NCBI GenBank assembly: GCA_015075375.1
Contig: JABTUM010000006.1
Span: 1 to 50,803, forward strand
DNA: 50,803 nucleotides
Reading direction: 5' to 3'
Origin: Planctomycetota bacterium
GTDB taxonomy: Bacteria > Planctomycetota > SZUA-567 > H5-PLA8
In this document: piece after piece, positions 1 through 8,244 of the stretch
Layout: every line of letters begins with the position of its first letter
How positions within the stretch are numbered: the first letter of the stretch is position 1
The notes under the pieces: generated by a model
The model's input: only the letters and a program-made list of their open reading frames with translations
Database searches by the model: none
Told to the model about the DNA's origin: nothing
Program-made: the position numbers and the translations under genes

Positions 1-879
1 TACGTCGTGAAAGGCCGTTTCGGGCAGACGCGCGTGCCCAAGCGTGAAGTGCAGGAGATCCGCAAAACCAAATCGCCGCGCACGATCTTCGACGAACGCT
101 GGGCGGCGCTCGATGCCGCCGATCCCAAGGCGAAAGCCGAGGCTTGGCACGAGTTGGGCGCGTACGCCACCGAGCAGAAGCTCGACAAGCAGGCCAAGCA
201 AGCGTACGAACGGGCGGTGGCGCTCGATCCGGACCTGCGCGCCGCGCACGAAGCCTTGGGCCATGTGCGCTACCTGGGCGCGTGGGTGCCGCTTGAAGAG
301 AAGATGAAAGCCGAAGGTTTGGTCAAGGTCGGCGAACGCTGGGTGGCTCAGGCCGATGCGGAAGCGGTGGCCAAGCCGGAGATGGATCTGATCTCGCCGC
401 CCAATCCGCTGGAGCCCGCCGGCGCGGTGGCTTCGACGTCCTCGCAATTGCAGCCGTGCGGAGCCTGCAACGCGACCGGCTACGCGCGCTGGTTCGACTG
501 CCAGCAATGCCGCAGTTCGGGGCGCAAAGGGCAGATCAATCTGGGCGAACGCTGGGCCACCTGCCCGCGCTGCCTGGGCAAAGGCGACATGCCGGTGCTG
601 CCGTGCGCGCGCTGCGCGGCCAGCGGCAAGGTCGATCCGCAGCGCCCGCGCACCGCGGGCGGCGCGGTGATTCCGCCCGGTTTCCGCGAGTGCACGGCAT
701 GCGAAGGCACCGGCGGCGGAGGCTGGCAGGATTGCGACGGGTGCCGCCGCGGCCGGCCGCGCGGGTATCTCAATTTCGGCGACCGCTACGAAGTCTGCCG
801 CTCCTGCATGGGCCGCGGCCAGGCGCCCACCAAACGCTGCGACGCCTGCAAGGGCGCGCAGGTCGTGAAGAACCCGTAA
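1..879 (+). CDS. Secreted TPR / CxxC zinc-ribbon repeat protein (3' part; 5' part is at 50624-50803)
   Basis: The reading frame is open from base 1 with no credible start, so this is the downstream part of a gene; the upstream part is the frame that runs off the other end of the window. From the edge it shows the end of a small beta-strand domain (YVVKGRFGQTRVPKREV), a TPR-like helical pair (about residues 40-90), a GW-type segment, and then eight CxxC(x)GxG-like motifs (CGACNATG, CQQCRSSG, CPRCLGKG, CARCAASG, CTACEGTG, CDGCRRG, CRSCMGRG, CDACKG) like the DnaJ central zinc domain. No J domain is present. The joined protein would be about 340-352 aa and exported. A role in protein-protein contact or metal binding in the envelope is inference. 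Confident as a gene, low confidence on function. Confidence 0.85.
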   Translation, partial: YVVKGRFGQTRVPKREVQEIRKTKSPRTIFDERWAALDAADPKAKAEAWHELGAYATEQKLDKQAKQAYERAVALDPDLRAAHEALGHVRYLGAWVPLEEKMKAEGLVKVGERWVAQADAEAVAKPEMDLISPPNPLEPAGAVASTSSQLQPCGACNATGYARWFDCQQCRSSGRKGQINLGERWATCPRCLGKGDMPVLPCARCAASGKVDPQRPRTAGGAVIPPGFRECTACEGTGGGGWQDCDGCRRGRPRGYLNFGDRYEVCRSCMGRGQAPTKRCDACKGAQVVKNP

Positions 880-1026
880 TTCGTAAGCAACGGAAACTCC
901 CGCGCGCGCCAGAGCATGCAGCGGCCGCGCTGCGCCGGCCGAAAGATTCCGATTTACCTGACCGGATTCGATGGTAAAGATCACCCTTTCCGCCTGCGCG
1001 CGGCGCGGCGTTCGGCCGAGGTGTGC

Positions 1027-1773
1027 ATGAGCAAGCTTCGAGTGCTGTTAACGGGTGCGGCCGGCCGCGTGGGCCGGTTCCTGACGCCCGAGTTCGAAAA
1101 ACGGTTCGCGCTGCGCGCCTTCGATCGCGCGCCCGTGCCGGGCGTGGCCGATTCGGTGCGGGGCGATCTGTCCGACCTGGAGGCGCTGCGCAACGCGTTG
1201 CAAGGCATCGATGTGCTGGTGCATCTGGCCGCCAACCCCGACCCCTTCGCGAAGCTGCCCGAAGAACTGGTCGCGCCCAATATCGTCGGCTGTAATCACG
1301 CGTTCCTGGCCGCCGCCGATGCCGGCGTGCGCCGCGTCGTCTATGCCAGCAGCGTGCAGACGGTGATGGGTAAGCCGTGGCTCGAACCCGGAACCGTCGA
1401 AGTCGACGATCCGCCGCGCCCTTACACGCTGTACGGCGCGACCAAGCATTTCGGCGAAGTGCTGGGGCGCTATTACCACGACCACCGCGGACTGGAAGTG
1501 ATCTGCGTGCGCCTGGGCGGATGCTGCGAAGCGCCCGCGCTCGGCTTTAACCTCACCGGAGAAGGCGCCTACAACTGGATCAGCCCCCGCGATGCCGTGC
1601 AGTTGTTCTCGCGCGCCGTCGAGACGCCCGGCGTGCCTTGGGCCGTCGTCTTCGGAACTTCGACCACCTACCGGCCTTACCTCAGCCTGCGCACCGCCCG
1701 CGAAATCCTCGGCTACGAGCCGCAGGACGACGTACACCGCCACCTGCGCAAGGAAGCGGTGAAGAGCACCTGA
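1027..1773 (+). CDS. NAD(P)-dependent epimerase/dehydrogenase, uronate-dehydrogenase-like (extended SDR)
   Basis: A 248-aa Rossmann protein. The nucleotide-binding motif TGAAGRVG is at residues 9-16, ASSV at 107-110 supplies the catalytic Ser, and YGATK (Tyr136, Lys140) is the SDR catalytic pair. The late motifs (WISPRDAVQLF around 184-194 and LGYEPQDD at 228-235) resemble uronate dehydrogenases and their relatives, which oxidise hexuronates to aldarolactones; this assignment rests on family resemblance only. The ATG at 1027 is preceded by GAGG, and an in-frame upstream extension to 916 lacks family features. It is convergent with rfbB, with 13 bases between the two stops. It could instead be a nucleotide-sugar epimerase. 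Confidence 0.85.
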   Translation: MSKLRVLLTGAAGRVGRFLTPEFEKRFALRAFDRAPVPGVADSVRGDLSDLEALRNALQGIDVLVHLAANPDPFAKLPEELVAPNIVGCNHAFLAAADAGVRRVVYASSVQTVMGKPWLEPGTVEVDDPPRPYTLYGATKHFGEVLGRYYHDHRGLEVICVRLGGCCEAPALGFNLTGEGAYNWISPRDAVQLFSRAVETPGVPWAVVFGTSTTYRPYLSLRTAREILGYEPQDDVHRHLRKEAVKST

Positions 1774-1786
1774 TCGCCGGCGCCGC

Positions 1787-2806
1787 TTACCGCGCGCCGT
1801 ACTGGCGTGCGTAATACGTGAGGTACGCGCCGCTCTTGATCTCGCGCCACCACGATTCGTGCGCGCGGTACCACGCCACCGTTTCGGCCAAGCCGGTGTC
1901 GAACGCGACGCGCGGACTCCACCCCAGCTCCCGCGTGGCTTTGGTGTGGTCGATCAGGTACACGCGATCGTGCCCCGGGCGGTCCTGGACGTAGCGGATG
2001 AAGGTATCGTCGCGGCCGGTGTATTGGAGCAACAGGCGCGTAATGCGCAGATTCTCGCAGGCGTTTCCGCCGCCGAGGTTATAGACCTCGCCGCTTTTTC
2101 CGCGTTCCAGCGCCGCCAGAACCCCGCGGCTGTGGTCGTCGCAGTGGATCCAGTCGCGGATCTGCATTCCGTCGCCGTACACGGGCACGGGCTTGCCTTC
2201 GAACAGGTTGGTCGTGAAAAGCGGGATCAGCTTTTCGGGGAACTGGTACGGCCCGTAATTGTTGCTGCAGCGCGTGATCACCGTATCGAGGCCAAAGGTG
2301 TGGTGGTACGCGCGGACCAGCAGGTCGGCGGCGGCTTTGCTCGCCGCGTACGGGCTGTTGGGCTTCAACGGGGTCTGCTCGGTGAACGGCTTCCTGTCGT
2401 CGGCGCTGCCGTAGACTTCGTCGGTGCTGACTTGCAGGAAGCGCAGCGCTCGCTGAGGCTGCGCCGCATGCACCGCGCGCAGCGCGTCCAGAATCACCTG
2501 CGTGCCGACGACGTTCGTGAGCACGAACGGCGACGCATCCAGGATGCTGCGGTCGACGTGCGACTCCGCGGCGAAGTTCACCACCGCGTCGCAAGGTTCG
2601 GCGAGCAGCTTCGGCCAGAGCGCCTTATCGCCGATCTCGCCCTTCACGAAGCGGTAAGCCGCGTGATCCTTGACCGCATCGAGGTTGGCGAGGTTGCCGC
2701 AGTAGGTCAGCGCGTCGAGCACCGTGACGGCATGCCCTTCGGAAAGCGCCAGCCGCACGAAGCTCGACCCGATGAACCCCGCGCCTCCGGTGACGATCAA
2801 GCGCAC
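1787..2806 (-). CDS. rfbB: dTDP-glucose 4,6-dehydratase
   Basis: This enzyme converts dTDP-glucose to dTDP-4-keto-6-deoxyglucose, the second step of dTDP-rhamnose and related deoxysugar synthesis. With a GTG start at 2806 (preceded by GGAGG at 8 bases) the protein has 339 aa, usual for the family. TGGAGFIG is at residues 6-13, the signature STDEVYG at 127-133 contains the catalytic Asp/Glu pair, YAASK (Tyr153, Lys157) completes the active site, and NNYGPYQFPEKLIP follows. An ATG at 2833 would add nine residues but has no ribosome site. Its partner rfbA is about 38 kb away at 40899-41639 (about 12 kb the other way if the molecule is circular); rfbC and rfbD are absent, so later steps must be encoded elsewhere. 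Confidence 0.95.
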   Translation of the reverse strand: MRLIVTGGAGFIGSSFVRLALSEGHAVTVLDALTYCGNLANLDAVKDHAAYRFVKGEIGDKALWPKLLAEPCDAVVNFAAESHVDRSILDASPFVLTNVVGTQVILDALRAVHAAQPQRALRFLQVSTDEVYGSADDRKPFTEQTPLKPNSPYAASKAAADLLVRAYHHTFGLDTVITRCSNNYGPYQFPEKLIPLFTTNLFEGKPVPVYGDGMQIRDWIHCDDHSRGVLAALERGKSGEVYNLGGGNACENLRITRLLLQYTGRDDTFIRYVQDRPGHDRVYLIDHTKATRELGWSPRVAFDTGLAETVAWYRAHESWWREIKSGAYLTYYARQYGAR

Positions 2807-2901
2807 TTGGCTTTCCTCCCGTACCCGGTCCATGAAATAGGTAGCTTAAGCCGCACCGGCACGGACCACCGGTGCAAGAAAAGGTGCGAAGCGGACATCG
2901 G

Positions 2902-3585
2902 TTATTTGTCGATCCCCTGGAGCGGATCCTGAGCTTGGGCCGCGGCTTGCAGCGCTTTGGCTACGGTATCCGCAATCAGTTGAGCGCCCTGTGCGTTGGG
3001 GTGAATTTTGTCCGGAAAAAGTTCCGGCTTACCCGATAAGGCTTCAAACGTGTTGATGACCGGCACGTGGGCCGCCTCCGCCGCCTGCTTCAAAAGCGGC
3101 GGGAGTTCCTTCTCGACTACAGCCGGCTGGATGCTGAACGCTTGGCCGTATGCGGGAACCGGCAGCGCTGCGTACACGGTCGGCTTTCCGGGCAAGGCCT
3201 TCCAATGCGCCAGAAACTCGCCGTAGTCCTTGGCAAACGCCGCCGCATTCCAGTTCTTTAGATTCGCGTCGTTGCTGCCCAGCATGACTACGACGATCTG
3301 GGGGGCGAAAGCCTCCGCATCTTTCATCTTAGGAAGCGTCCAATACGGCTTCCCCGCCGCGCGTTGAACGGCCGCGCCGTTCACGCCGAAGTTGCCCACC
3401 TGGTACGCCGAGCCCAGCAGCTTCTGAAGCGCAGCGGGGTAAGATTCCTGAGCTGCGTTCCTCAAGCCGTATCCGAAGGTAATGCTGTCGCCGACGCAAG
3501 CGACGCGGATTTTTTCGGCGGCTTTGGCGGAACAAACAAGCAGACAGCCCAAGACAAGGACAGCAACCCATCGATAGGTTCGCAT
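2902..3585 (-). CDS. Secreted SGNH/GDSL hydrolase
   Basis: A 227-aa exported esterase-type protein. The ATG at 3585 is preceded by GGAG at 9 bases; a TTG at 3600 is a weaker alternative. Residues 1-22 form a signal peptide ending at ...CSAKA. Block I is GDSITFGYG (Ser34), block III is LGSNDAN (Asn105), and block V is DKIHPNAQG (Asp192, His195), so the catalytic set is complete. Relatives include acyl-CoA thioesterase-I-like and carbohydrate O-acetyl esterases; substrate cannot be told. It lies 16 bases downstream of another SGNH gene on the same strand, so the two are probably co-transcribed. Confidence 0.9.
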   Translation of the reverse strand: MRTYRWVAVLVLGCLLVCSAKAAEKIRVACVGDSITFGYGLRNAAQESYPAALQKLLGSAYQVGNFGVNGAAVQRAAGKPYWTLPKMKDAEAFAPQIVVVMLGSNDANLKNWNAAAFAKDYGEFLAHWKALPGKPTVYAALPVPAYGQAFSIQPAVVEKELPPLLKQAAEAAHVPVINTFEALSGKPELFPDKIHPNAQGAQLIADTVAKALQAAAQAQDPLQGIDK

Positions 3586-3601
3586 CGCACGAATCTCCAA
3601 A

Positions 3602-4282
3602 TTACTTTGCGCAAACCTCCAGCCGCGCCAGCGCCGCGGCCACCGGCTCGTGCAGATCGTCGGGAAGCTGGGGCGGAGGCAGCTCCAGCCCGCGGATCAC
3701 CTCCGCGCCGAAGACCGCGTGCCCGAACGGATTGAGGTGAAAGCCGTCGAGCATCAGCTTGGCGTACGCCTTGGGCTCGGCTTCCCACCACGCTCGGAAG
3801 CGCGGATAGCGGTTCACCAACAGCGCTCCGTTGCGCGCCGCCGCGCGCTCGTTGGCGGCCATGAACTCCGCGAAACGGCGCTGCTGGATCTCGTCGAGCA
3901 TCGGAGCGTAGTAGGCGTTGAAGATCGTCACGCAGCCCAGCGCGCGGTTGCGCCCCGCGATCTCGTCGAGGTTGCGCTCCAGGGTTTCCAGATTGCCGCG
4001 CATGAAATCGTTGCCGCCGACGGTCACCAGCATCGCCGCGGGCCGCAGCGGCTCGGCGTCGCGCGCGTATCGCGCGGCGAGATCGGTGCTCGTGTCGCCC
4101 GAGATGCCCAGATTGATCGTCCGCAGCGTTCGCCCGAACGCCCCGCGCAGCGCGCACTCGACCCAGCAGCACCACGAAAAGCGCCCCTGGTTGTGCCAGA
4201 ACTTTTCCGTGTTGCTGCTGCCGAAGCTCGCGAAGAGTCCCCCCGCGGCCTTCTGCTTCAGCGTCTCATGCAACGCCCGCAT
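3602..4282 (-). CDS. SGNH-hydrolase-like protein with GSSN block I
   Basis: A 226-aa cytoplasmic-looking protein without a signal peptide. The ATG at 4282 has GGAG 7 bases upstream; longer in-frame extensions to 4594 run into the divergent AraC gene. Block I reads FGSSNTE (Ser23) rather than GDS(L), block II is NLGISGD (around 57-63), block III is GGNDF (Asn91), and block V is DGFHLNPFGH (Asp179, His182). The catalytic Ser-Asn-His/Asp set therefore looks retained. It is transcribed away from the AraC regulator at 4404 across a 121-base divergent spacer and is first of a two-gene SGNH unit. Likely an esterase acting on acylated sugars (inference). Confidence 0.82.
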   Translation of the reverse strand: MRALHETLKQKAAGGLFASFGSSNTEKFWHNQGRFSWCCWVECALRGAFGRTLRTINLGISGDTSTDLAARYARDAEPLRPAAMLVTVGGNDFMRGNLETLERNLDEIAGRNRALGCVTIFNAYYAPMLDEIQQRRFAEFMAANERAAARNGALLVNRYPRFRAWWEAEPKAYAKLMLDGFHLNPFGHAVFGAEVIRGLELPPPQLPDDLHEPVAAALARLEVCAK

Positions 4283-4403
4283 GTCCGGTCTCCGGTTTCG
4301 AAGCTCGAACTTACGCGCGCCGCCGCTCCCGTCGAGACCGATTTCGCGCCGCCGCCGATTACACCTTCTTGCCAAGCCCGCGGTACAAACGTAACCTCCA
4401 CGC

Positions 4404-5291
4404 ATGCACGCCCGAGACGCGATTCGCGCCGCCCTGACGCCGCCCGCTTCCGGCGCGCTGGTCGAAGCCGCGTACGTCGTCCGCCAAACGCAACCCCTCG
4501 AGCGCGCCGATCCGGTCTCGCGCATGGACGTTCCGCGCCTGATCTTTGTGTTGCGCGGGCAGCGCGCGTTTACCACGCATGCCGGCGGGCGCACCTACGT
4601 CCAGCGAGTCCGGCCCGGCGAAGGATTTTACATTCCACCGAAGGTCTGGCTCAGCCGGCATTACGAACGCCCGTACGAGTCGGTGGGCGTCGTCTTTCAG
4701 CCCGACTTCACCCGCTTCATTCTGGTCCGGCGCACCGCCGCGGACCTTCGCAAAAAAGCAACGGAACCGTCCATCGCCGCGCAGCACCACGCCGCCGCTG
4801 CTTGGGATGCCCAGGGCCGTGCGCTCGGGCTGCTGCTCGAACGCCATCCGCATCCCGAACCGGCGGCCGTTTACACGCGCGATCTTCTCGAAGCCCTGTT
4901 GCTGCACGCGCGCGAGAAGCTGGCGCAGGCCGAGCCCGCACGGCGCGGCAAAGCGTTGTTTACTTGGCGCGCCGCCTGCCAGTACATCGACGAACACCTC
5001 GAAACCCCGCTCGACCGCGAAACGCTCGCCCGCGCGCTCGACATCCACCCCAACCACGTCTCCCGCCTGGCGCATCGCTTCGCGGGCTGTTCGTTCAATG
5101 CGTATGTCCGCGGCGTGAGGCTGGAACGCGCTCAAGAGTGGCTGGCCGATCCGCGCCTCACCGTCGCGCAGATCGCCGCGCGCTGCGGCTTCAGCGGCGC
5201 CAACTACTTCGTGCGCTGCTTCCGCCAGCGCTTCGGACGGCCGCCCGGCGCTTCGCGCGGCTCCGCTTTTCAGGCGCCGCCCGCGCGGTAG
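4404..5291 (+). CDS. AraC-family transcriptional regulator
   Basis: A 295-aa regulator. The N-terminal half (about 1-170) has a cupin-like sensory domain (PRLIFVLRGQRAFTTHAG, then RPGEGFYIPP). The C-terminal 95 residues hold two helix-turn-helix units: one around DRETLARALDIHPNHVSRLAHRF and the second around LTVAQIAARCGFSGANYFVRCFRQRFG, followed by the family-typical P/A-S-R end. Such proteins usually activate sugar-use genes when bound to a small effector. Divergent placement from the SGNH pair (4282) and 31 bases ahead of the beta-helix gene suggests local control of both, which is inference. Confidence 0.92.
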   Translation: MHARDAIRAALTPPASGALVEAAYVVRQTQPLERADPVSRMDVPRLIFVLRGQRAFTTHAGGRTYVQRVRPGEGFYIPPKVWLSRHYERPYESVGVVFQPDFTRFILVRRTAADLRKKATEPSIAAQHHAAAAWDAQGRALGLLLERHPHPEPAAVYTRDLLEALLLHAREKLAQAEPARRGKALFTWRAACQYIDEHLETPLDRETLARALDIHPNHVSRLAHRFAGCSFNAYVRGVRLERAQEWLADPRLTVAQIAARCGFSGANYFVRCFRQRFGRPPGASRGSAFQAPPAR

Positions 5292-5322
5292 CATCGAGCG
5301 CTCACCGCTTAAGGGGGCCCGC

Positions 5323-6489
5323 ATGAGCGCCGATTTCGACGTAGCCGCGATCCTGGCCACGATGCCTGCCGCGCCGCCGCTGCCCGAGCCCGCCGGAAAA
5401 ATCGTGCGCATCCGCGACGCCGAGGCCTTCTGCGCCGCCGTCGAACGCGCCGAGCCGCACAGCACGCTCTTGCTCGAGGACGGCCATTACCGCATGCCCC
5501 ATGCGGTGCAGCTTACGGCCAGCCACGTTCAGATCCGCTCGGCCAGCGGCCATCGCGACGCCGTGGTGATCGACGGCGAAGGCGGCAACTTGACCCGCGG
5601 CGAAGGCGACTGGAATCACGCGCCGGCGATTTTGCGCCTCAAGCGTGCCTGCGACGTCACCATCGCCGGCGTGACCTTCAAGAACAGCCCCAAGTACGCG
5701 GTGCTTTTTTACGGCGACAGCGGGGTGCACGGCCTCACCTTGCATGACGTGAAGTTTCACAACATCTGGGTCCGCGGCCTCAAGGGCACGCATCCCATGC
5801 GCCCCGACGACCGCGAACTCGGCGAGAAGAATTATTCACCCGAAAAAGTGGAAGAAATCCGACCGCGCAACGGGCGCGTGCGCCATTGTCTTTTTCTCTG
5901 CGACCGCGTGAAGGACGACCGCCAGGACGGCTTCGACGGCGATTACATCTCCGGCGTCGATTGCATGGGCCTCAAAGATTGGGTCTTCTCGGACAACACC
6001 TTCATCGGCATTCGCGGCGCCAACGGCGGCGGGCGCGCGGGCATCTTCATCTGGCAGGGCTCGACCGGCGTGGTCTGCGAACGCAACCTGTTCGTGGGCT
6101 GCGACCGCGGCATTTCATACGGGAATTTCTCGCAGAAAACCGTCAGCGTCGCCGGCGGAGCGATCCGAGATAACCGCTTCGCCTTGGGGTCCAACACCGC
6201 CATCGAATGCTGCACCACGCGGGATATCGACGTGCATGGCAACACGATCGTCGATACCGGAGCGAACCGCTATTACGCCGTGCGCTTTCTCGCCGGGAAC
6301 GACGGCGCGCGCTTCCGCGAAAACATCCTCTCCGGTTCGCTGGGCGTCGACGAGACCGTGCGCATGGAACGCAACGTGATCGGCACGTTCGGCGCGGCCT
6401 GCTTTGCCGATCCGTTGCGCGGAAACTTTACGCTCACCGAGAAAGGCCGCGAAGCGCTCGGCGCCTTTGCCGCCGCGCGCCTGAGCTGA
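5323..6489 (+). CDS. Right-handed parallel beta-helix protein
   Basis: A 388-aa protein with a good ribosome site (AAGGGGG, 6 bases before the ATG). After a short N-terminus it has the layout of pectate-lyase/chondroitinase-B-like helices: IRDAEAFCAAVERAEPHSTLLLEDGHY, then repeated strand-turn units with the N-x-F/I pattern (VTIAGVTFKNS, LTLHDVKFHN, WVFSDNTFIGI, GVVCERNLFVGC, IRDNRFAL, IDVHGNTIVDT, ARFRENILSG). No signal peptide is visible, so a cytoplasmic polysaccharide-processing role or a non-standard export route is possible. Catalytic residues could not be identified. The 3' end overlaps the convergent membrane gene by 217 bases. Confidence 0.85.
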   Translation: MSADFDVAAILATMPAAPPLPEPAGKIVRIRDAEAFCAAVERAEPHSTLLLEDGHYRMPHAVQLTASHVQIRSASGHRDAVVIDGEGGNLTRGEGDWNHAPAILRLKRACDVTIAGVTFKNSPKYAVLFYGDSGVHGLTLHDVKFHNIWVRGLKGTHPMRPDDRELGEKNYSPEKVEEIRPRNGRVRHCLFLCDRVKDDRQDGFDGDYISGVDCMGLKDWVFSDNTFIGIRGANGGGRAGIFIWQGSTGVVCERNLFVGCDRGISYGNFSQKTVSVAGGAIRDNRFALGSNTAIECCTTRDIDVHGNTIVDTGANRYYAVRFLAGNDGARFRENILSGSLGVDETVRMERNVIGTFGAACFADPLRGNFTLTEKGREALGAFAAARLS

Positions 6490-6920
6490 GCGGCTTCGCG
6501 CTCGATCTTGAACCTCGGCCCGGCCGCTCCGCGTTTCTCCTGCCGCCTAAGCGCGTCCAGAATCTTGCCCCGCGTCACTTCAAGCGACGCGTAAACCAGC
6601 GCGCCGGCCAGCAACAGGCCGCCGCCCAGCAGCCAGAGCGGCCACGCGCGGCGCGTCCACCAGCAGATCACCGCGAGCACCAGGCCGGCCAGCGCCAGAG
6701 CCACCCATAATTCGGTTGTGGCGATGGCCAGCGCCAGCTTGGTCGGTGCGGGTAGATCCACCTTCAGGGATTCGAAGAGCGGCCGAACCGACGGGACGTA
6801 GATTCGCACCAGCGCGTACCAGCCGCCCAGGGCCGCGCCCAGCAGCAGCGCCGCGCACGCGCGTTCGCCCCACGATGCGCGGGAGAAGTCCGGAGCGGAC
6901 GAAGCCGCGGGATCGTTCAT
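6273..6920 (-). CDS. Hypothetical membrane protein (GspF-like transmembrane segment)
   Basis: A 215-aa frame starting at an ATG at 6920. It has about three hydrophobic segments (around residues 20-40, 64-86 and 92-112). The piece LFESLKVDLPAPTKLALAI followed by a transmembrane helix resembles the C-terminal part of type II secretion/type IV pilus F proteins and small proteins derived from them. After about residue 150 the frame lies antisense to the well-conserved end of the beta-helix gene and looks low-complexity basic, so the real functional protein probably ends near 6490 and the tail reflects loss of an earlier stop. Moderate confidence as a gene. Confidence 0.6.
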   Translation of the reverse strand: MNDPAASSAPDFSRASWGERACAALLLGAALGGWYALVRIYVPSVRPLFESLKVDLPAPTKLALAIATTELWVALALAGLVLAVICWWTRRAWPLWLLGGGLLLAGALVYASLEVTRGKILDALRRQEKRGAAGPRFKIEREAAQLRRAAAKAPSASRPFSVSVKFPRNGSAKQAAPNVPITLRSMRTVSSTPSEPERMFSRKRAPSFPARKRTA

Positions 6921-7043
6921 CGCCGCCGATTGTACGCGCAGCCCTGCGGGCGAAAAGGAGCTATGCCCGCACCTCGGCCACGCTAAATTATCCGGTTCAC
7001 TCAGGGTGATTTACTTTTTCGGGGCTCAGGAGCGGCATACCTC

Positions 7044-8039
7044 ATGGCGAAGCGTGTACGAATCGGACTCATCGGTTGCGGCGGCAATATGCGCGGAGCG
7101 CACATCCCGCGCATCAAGAATACCCCCGGCGGGGAACTGGCGGCGCTCTGCGACGCCTTCCGGCCCAACGCCGAACAGGCCATCGAAAAGTGGGGCCAGC
7201 CGCTCCCGATCTACGAAGACTTTCGCGCCATGATCCGCAAGGCCGAACTCGACGCCGTCCTGATCAGCACGCCGCACAACCAGCATTACGCGCAGATCAA
7301 GGCCGCCCTCGATGCCGGGCTGCACGTTCTCGTCGAAAAACCGCTCACGATCACCAGCGCGCACGCCAAAAGCCTGCTCGCGCTCGCCAAACGCAAGAAA
7401 CTCATCCTGCACGTCAGCTACCAGCGCCACCACGTTCCCGAATTCCGCTACATCCGCGATCTCCTCGCGTCGGGCAAGTTCGGCGAAGTCCGCGCCGTCG
7501 TCGCTTACGTGACGCAGGGCTGGGGCGGCATCGGCAAGGGCAACCCGCGGCGGGTCTGGCGCCTCGATCCGGTCCAGTCCGGCGGCGGGATGTTCATGGA
7601 CACCGGCAGCCACCTGGTCGCCGCCACGCTCTTCCTTACCGGGCTCAAGGCGAAGGAAGTCAGCGCGCTGGTCGATTTCCACGGCCGCTTCGTCGACATC
7701 AACACCGTCGCCGCCGTGCGCTGCCACAACGGCGCGCTCATCTCCTTGAACACCATCGGCAACGCCGTGCGCCACGACGAACGCTTGGCCATTCACACCA
7801 GCGCCGGTTCGATCGTCATCCATCAGCATCAGTGGGCGCTCAAGCCCGTCTTGATCAACGAAGAACCGCTCAAGCTGCCCGCGAGCTACAAGCCGCAGAC
7901 CCCCGACAGCTCCTTTATCGGCTGGATTCAAGGCAAGGCCGGGTACGAGCCGCCCATGTACGCGCTCGAAGTCTCGCGCCTCACCGAAGCCGCCTACGTC
8001 TCTGCCAAGAAGAAGAAGCCCGTGAAGGTGAAGCAATAA
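7044..8039 (+). CDS. Gfo/Idh/MocA family NAD(P)-dependent oxidoreductase
   Basis: A 331-aa sugar-type dehydrogenase. The N-terminal Rossmann domain begins RIGLIGCGGNMRGAHIP (GxGxxx-A motif), followed by ISTPHNQHYAQ and the family signature VEKPL near residue 105, whose Lys is the usual catalytic base. The C-terminal half is the alpha/beta substrate domain (SGGGMFMDTGSHLV..). Members oxidise or interconvert inositols, glucose-type sugars or sugar glycosides; the exact substrate is not readable. AGGAG lies 11 bases before the ATG. A strong hairpin follows the stop within 20 bases, so this appears to be a single-gene transcript. Confidence 0.93.
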   Translation: MAKRVRIGLIGCGGNMRGAHIPRIKNTPGGELAALCDAFRPNAEQAIEKWGQPLPIYEDFRAMIRKAELDAVLISTPHNQHYAQIKAALDAGLHVLVEKPLTITSAHAKSLLALAKRKKLILHVSYQRHHVPEFRYIRDLLASGKFGEVRAVVAYVTQGWGGIGKGNPRRVWRLDPVQSGGGMFMDTGSHLVAATLFLTGLKAKEVSALVDFHGRFVDINTVAAVRCHNGALISLNTIGNAVRHDERLAIHTSAGSIVIHQHQWALKPVLINEEPLKLPASYKPQTPDSSFIGWIQGKAGYEPPMYALEVSRLTEAAYVSAKKKKPVKVKQ

Positions 8040-8050
8040 GCGAGGCCTTG

Positions 8051-8084
8051 CCGAAAGGGGGCCTGCTTTTCAGGCCCCCTTCCG
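8051..8084 (+). terminator. Strong hairpin after the Gfo/Idh gene
   Basis: AAGGGGGCCTG (8055-8065) pairs perfectly with CAGGCCCCCTT (8071-8081) around a CTTTT loop, with a further CCG/CGG pairing beyond one mismatch. It is 12 bases after the stop codon at 8039. There is no long T run, so it may act as a transcription pause/terminator or a 3' stabiliser. Confidence 0.6.
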
Positions 8085-8085
8085 G

Positions 8086-8091
8086 TATAGT
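8086..8091 (+). promoter_or_regulatory. Possible -10 element (TATAGT) for the leader ORF and ABC-F gene
   Basis: TATAGT lies just after the hairpin and 32 bases before the leader ATG. A matching -35 is weak (CTGCTT at 8063-8068, spacer 17, inside the hairpin), so this is tentative. Confidence 0.3.
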
Positions 8092-8123
8092 GAAAGCCCG
8101 TTCGACCCGCAGGAGCCGGACCG

Positions 8124-8210
8124 ATGAAGAAGATGCACCAGCCGCAGAACCCAAGCGACGCCTTCGAGCGCTGCCGGCGTGAGTCCGCGGCCGCGCGCGC
8201 GCAGGCCTGA
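8124..8210 (+). CDS. Possible 28-aa leader peptide ahead of the ABC-F gene
   Basis: A short ORF opening MKKMHQPQNP and ending just 34 bases before the ABC-F start. It has an excellent ribosome site, AGGAG at 8111-8115 with 8 bases to the ATG, better than that of the ABC-F gene itself. No family is recognised. ABC-F genes are known in several bacteria to be controlled by translated upstream ORFs through ribosome stalling and attenuation; that parallel is inference here. It could instead be a small independent peptide or a chance ORF. Confidence 0.4.
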   Translation: MKKMHQPQNPSDAFERCRRESAAARAQA

Positions 8211-8244
8211 ACCCCCTACCCCACCCAGCGACGATTCATCCATC

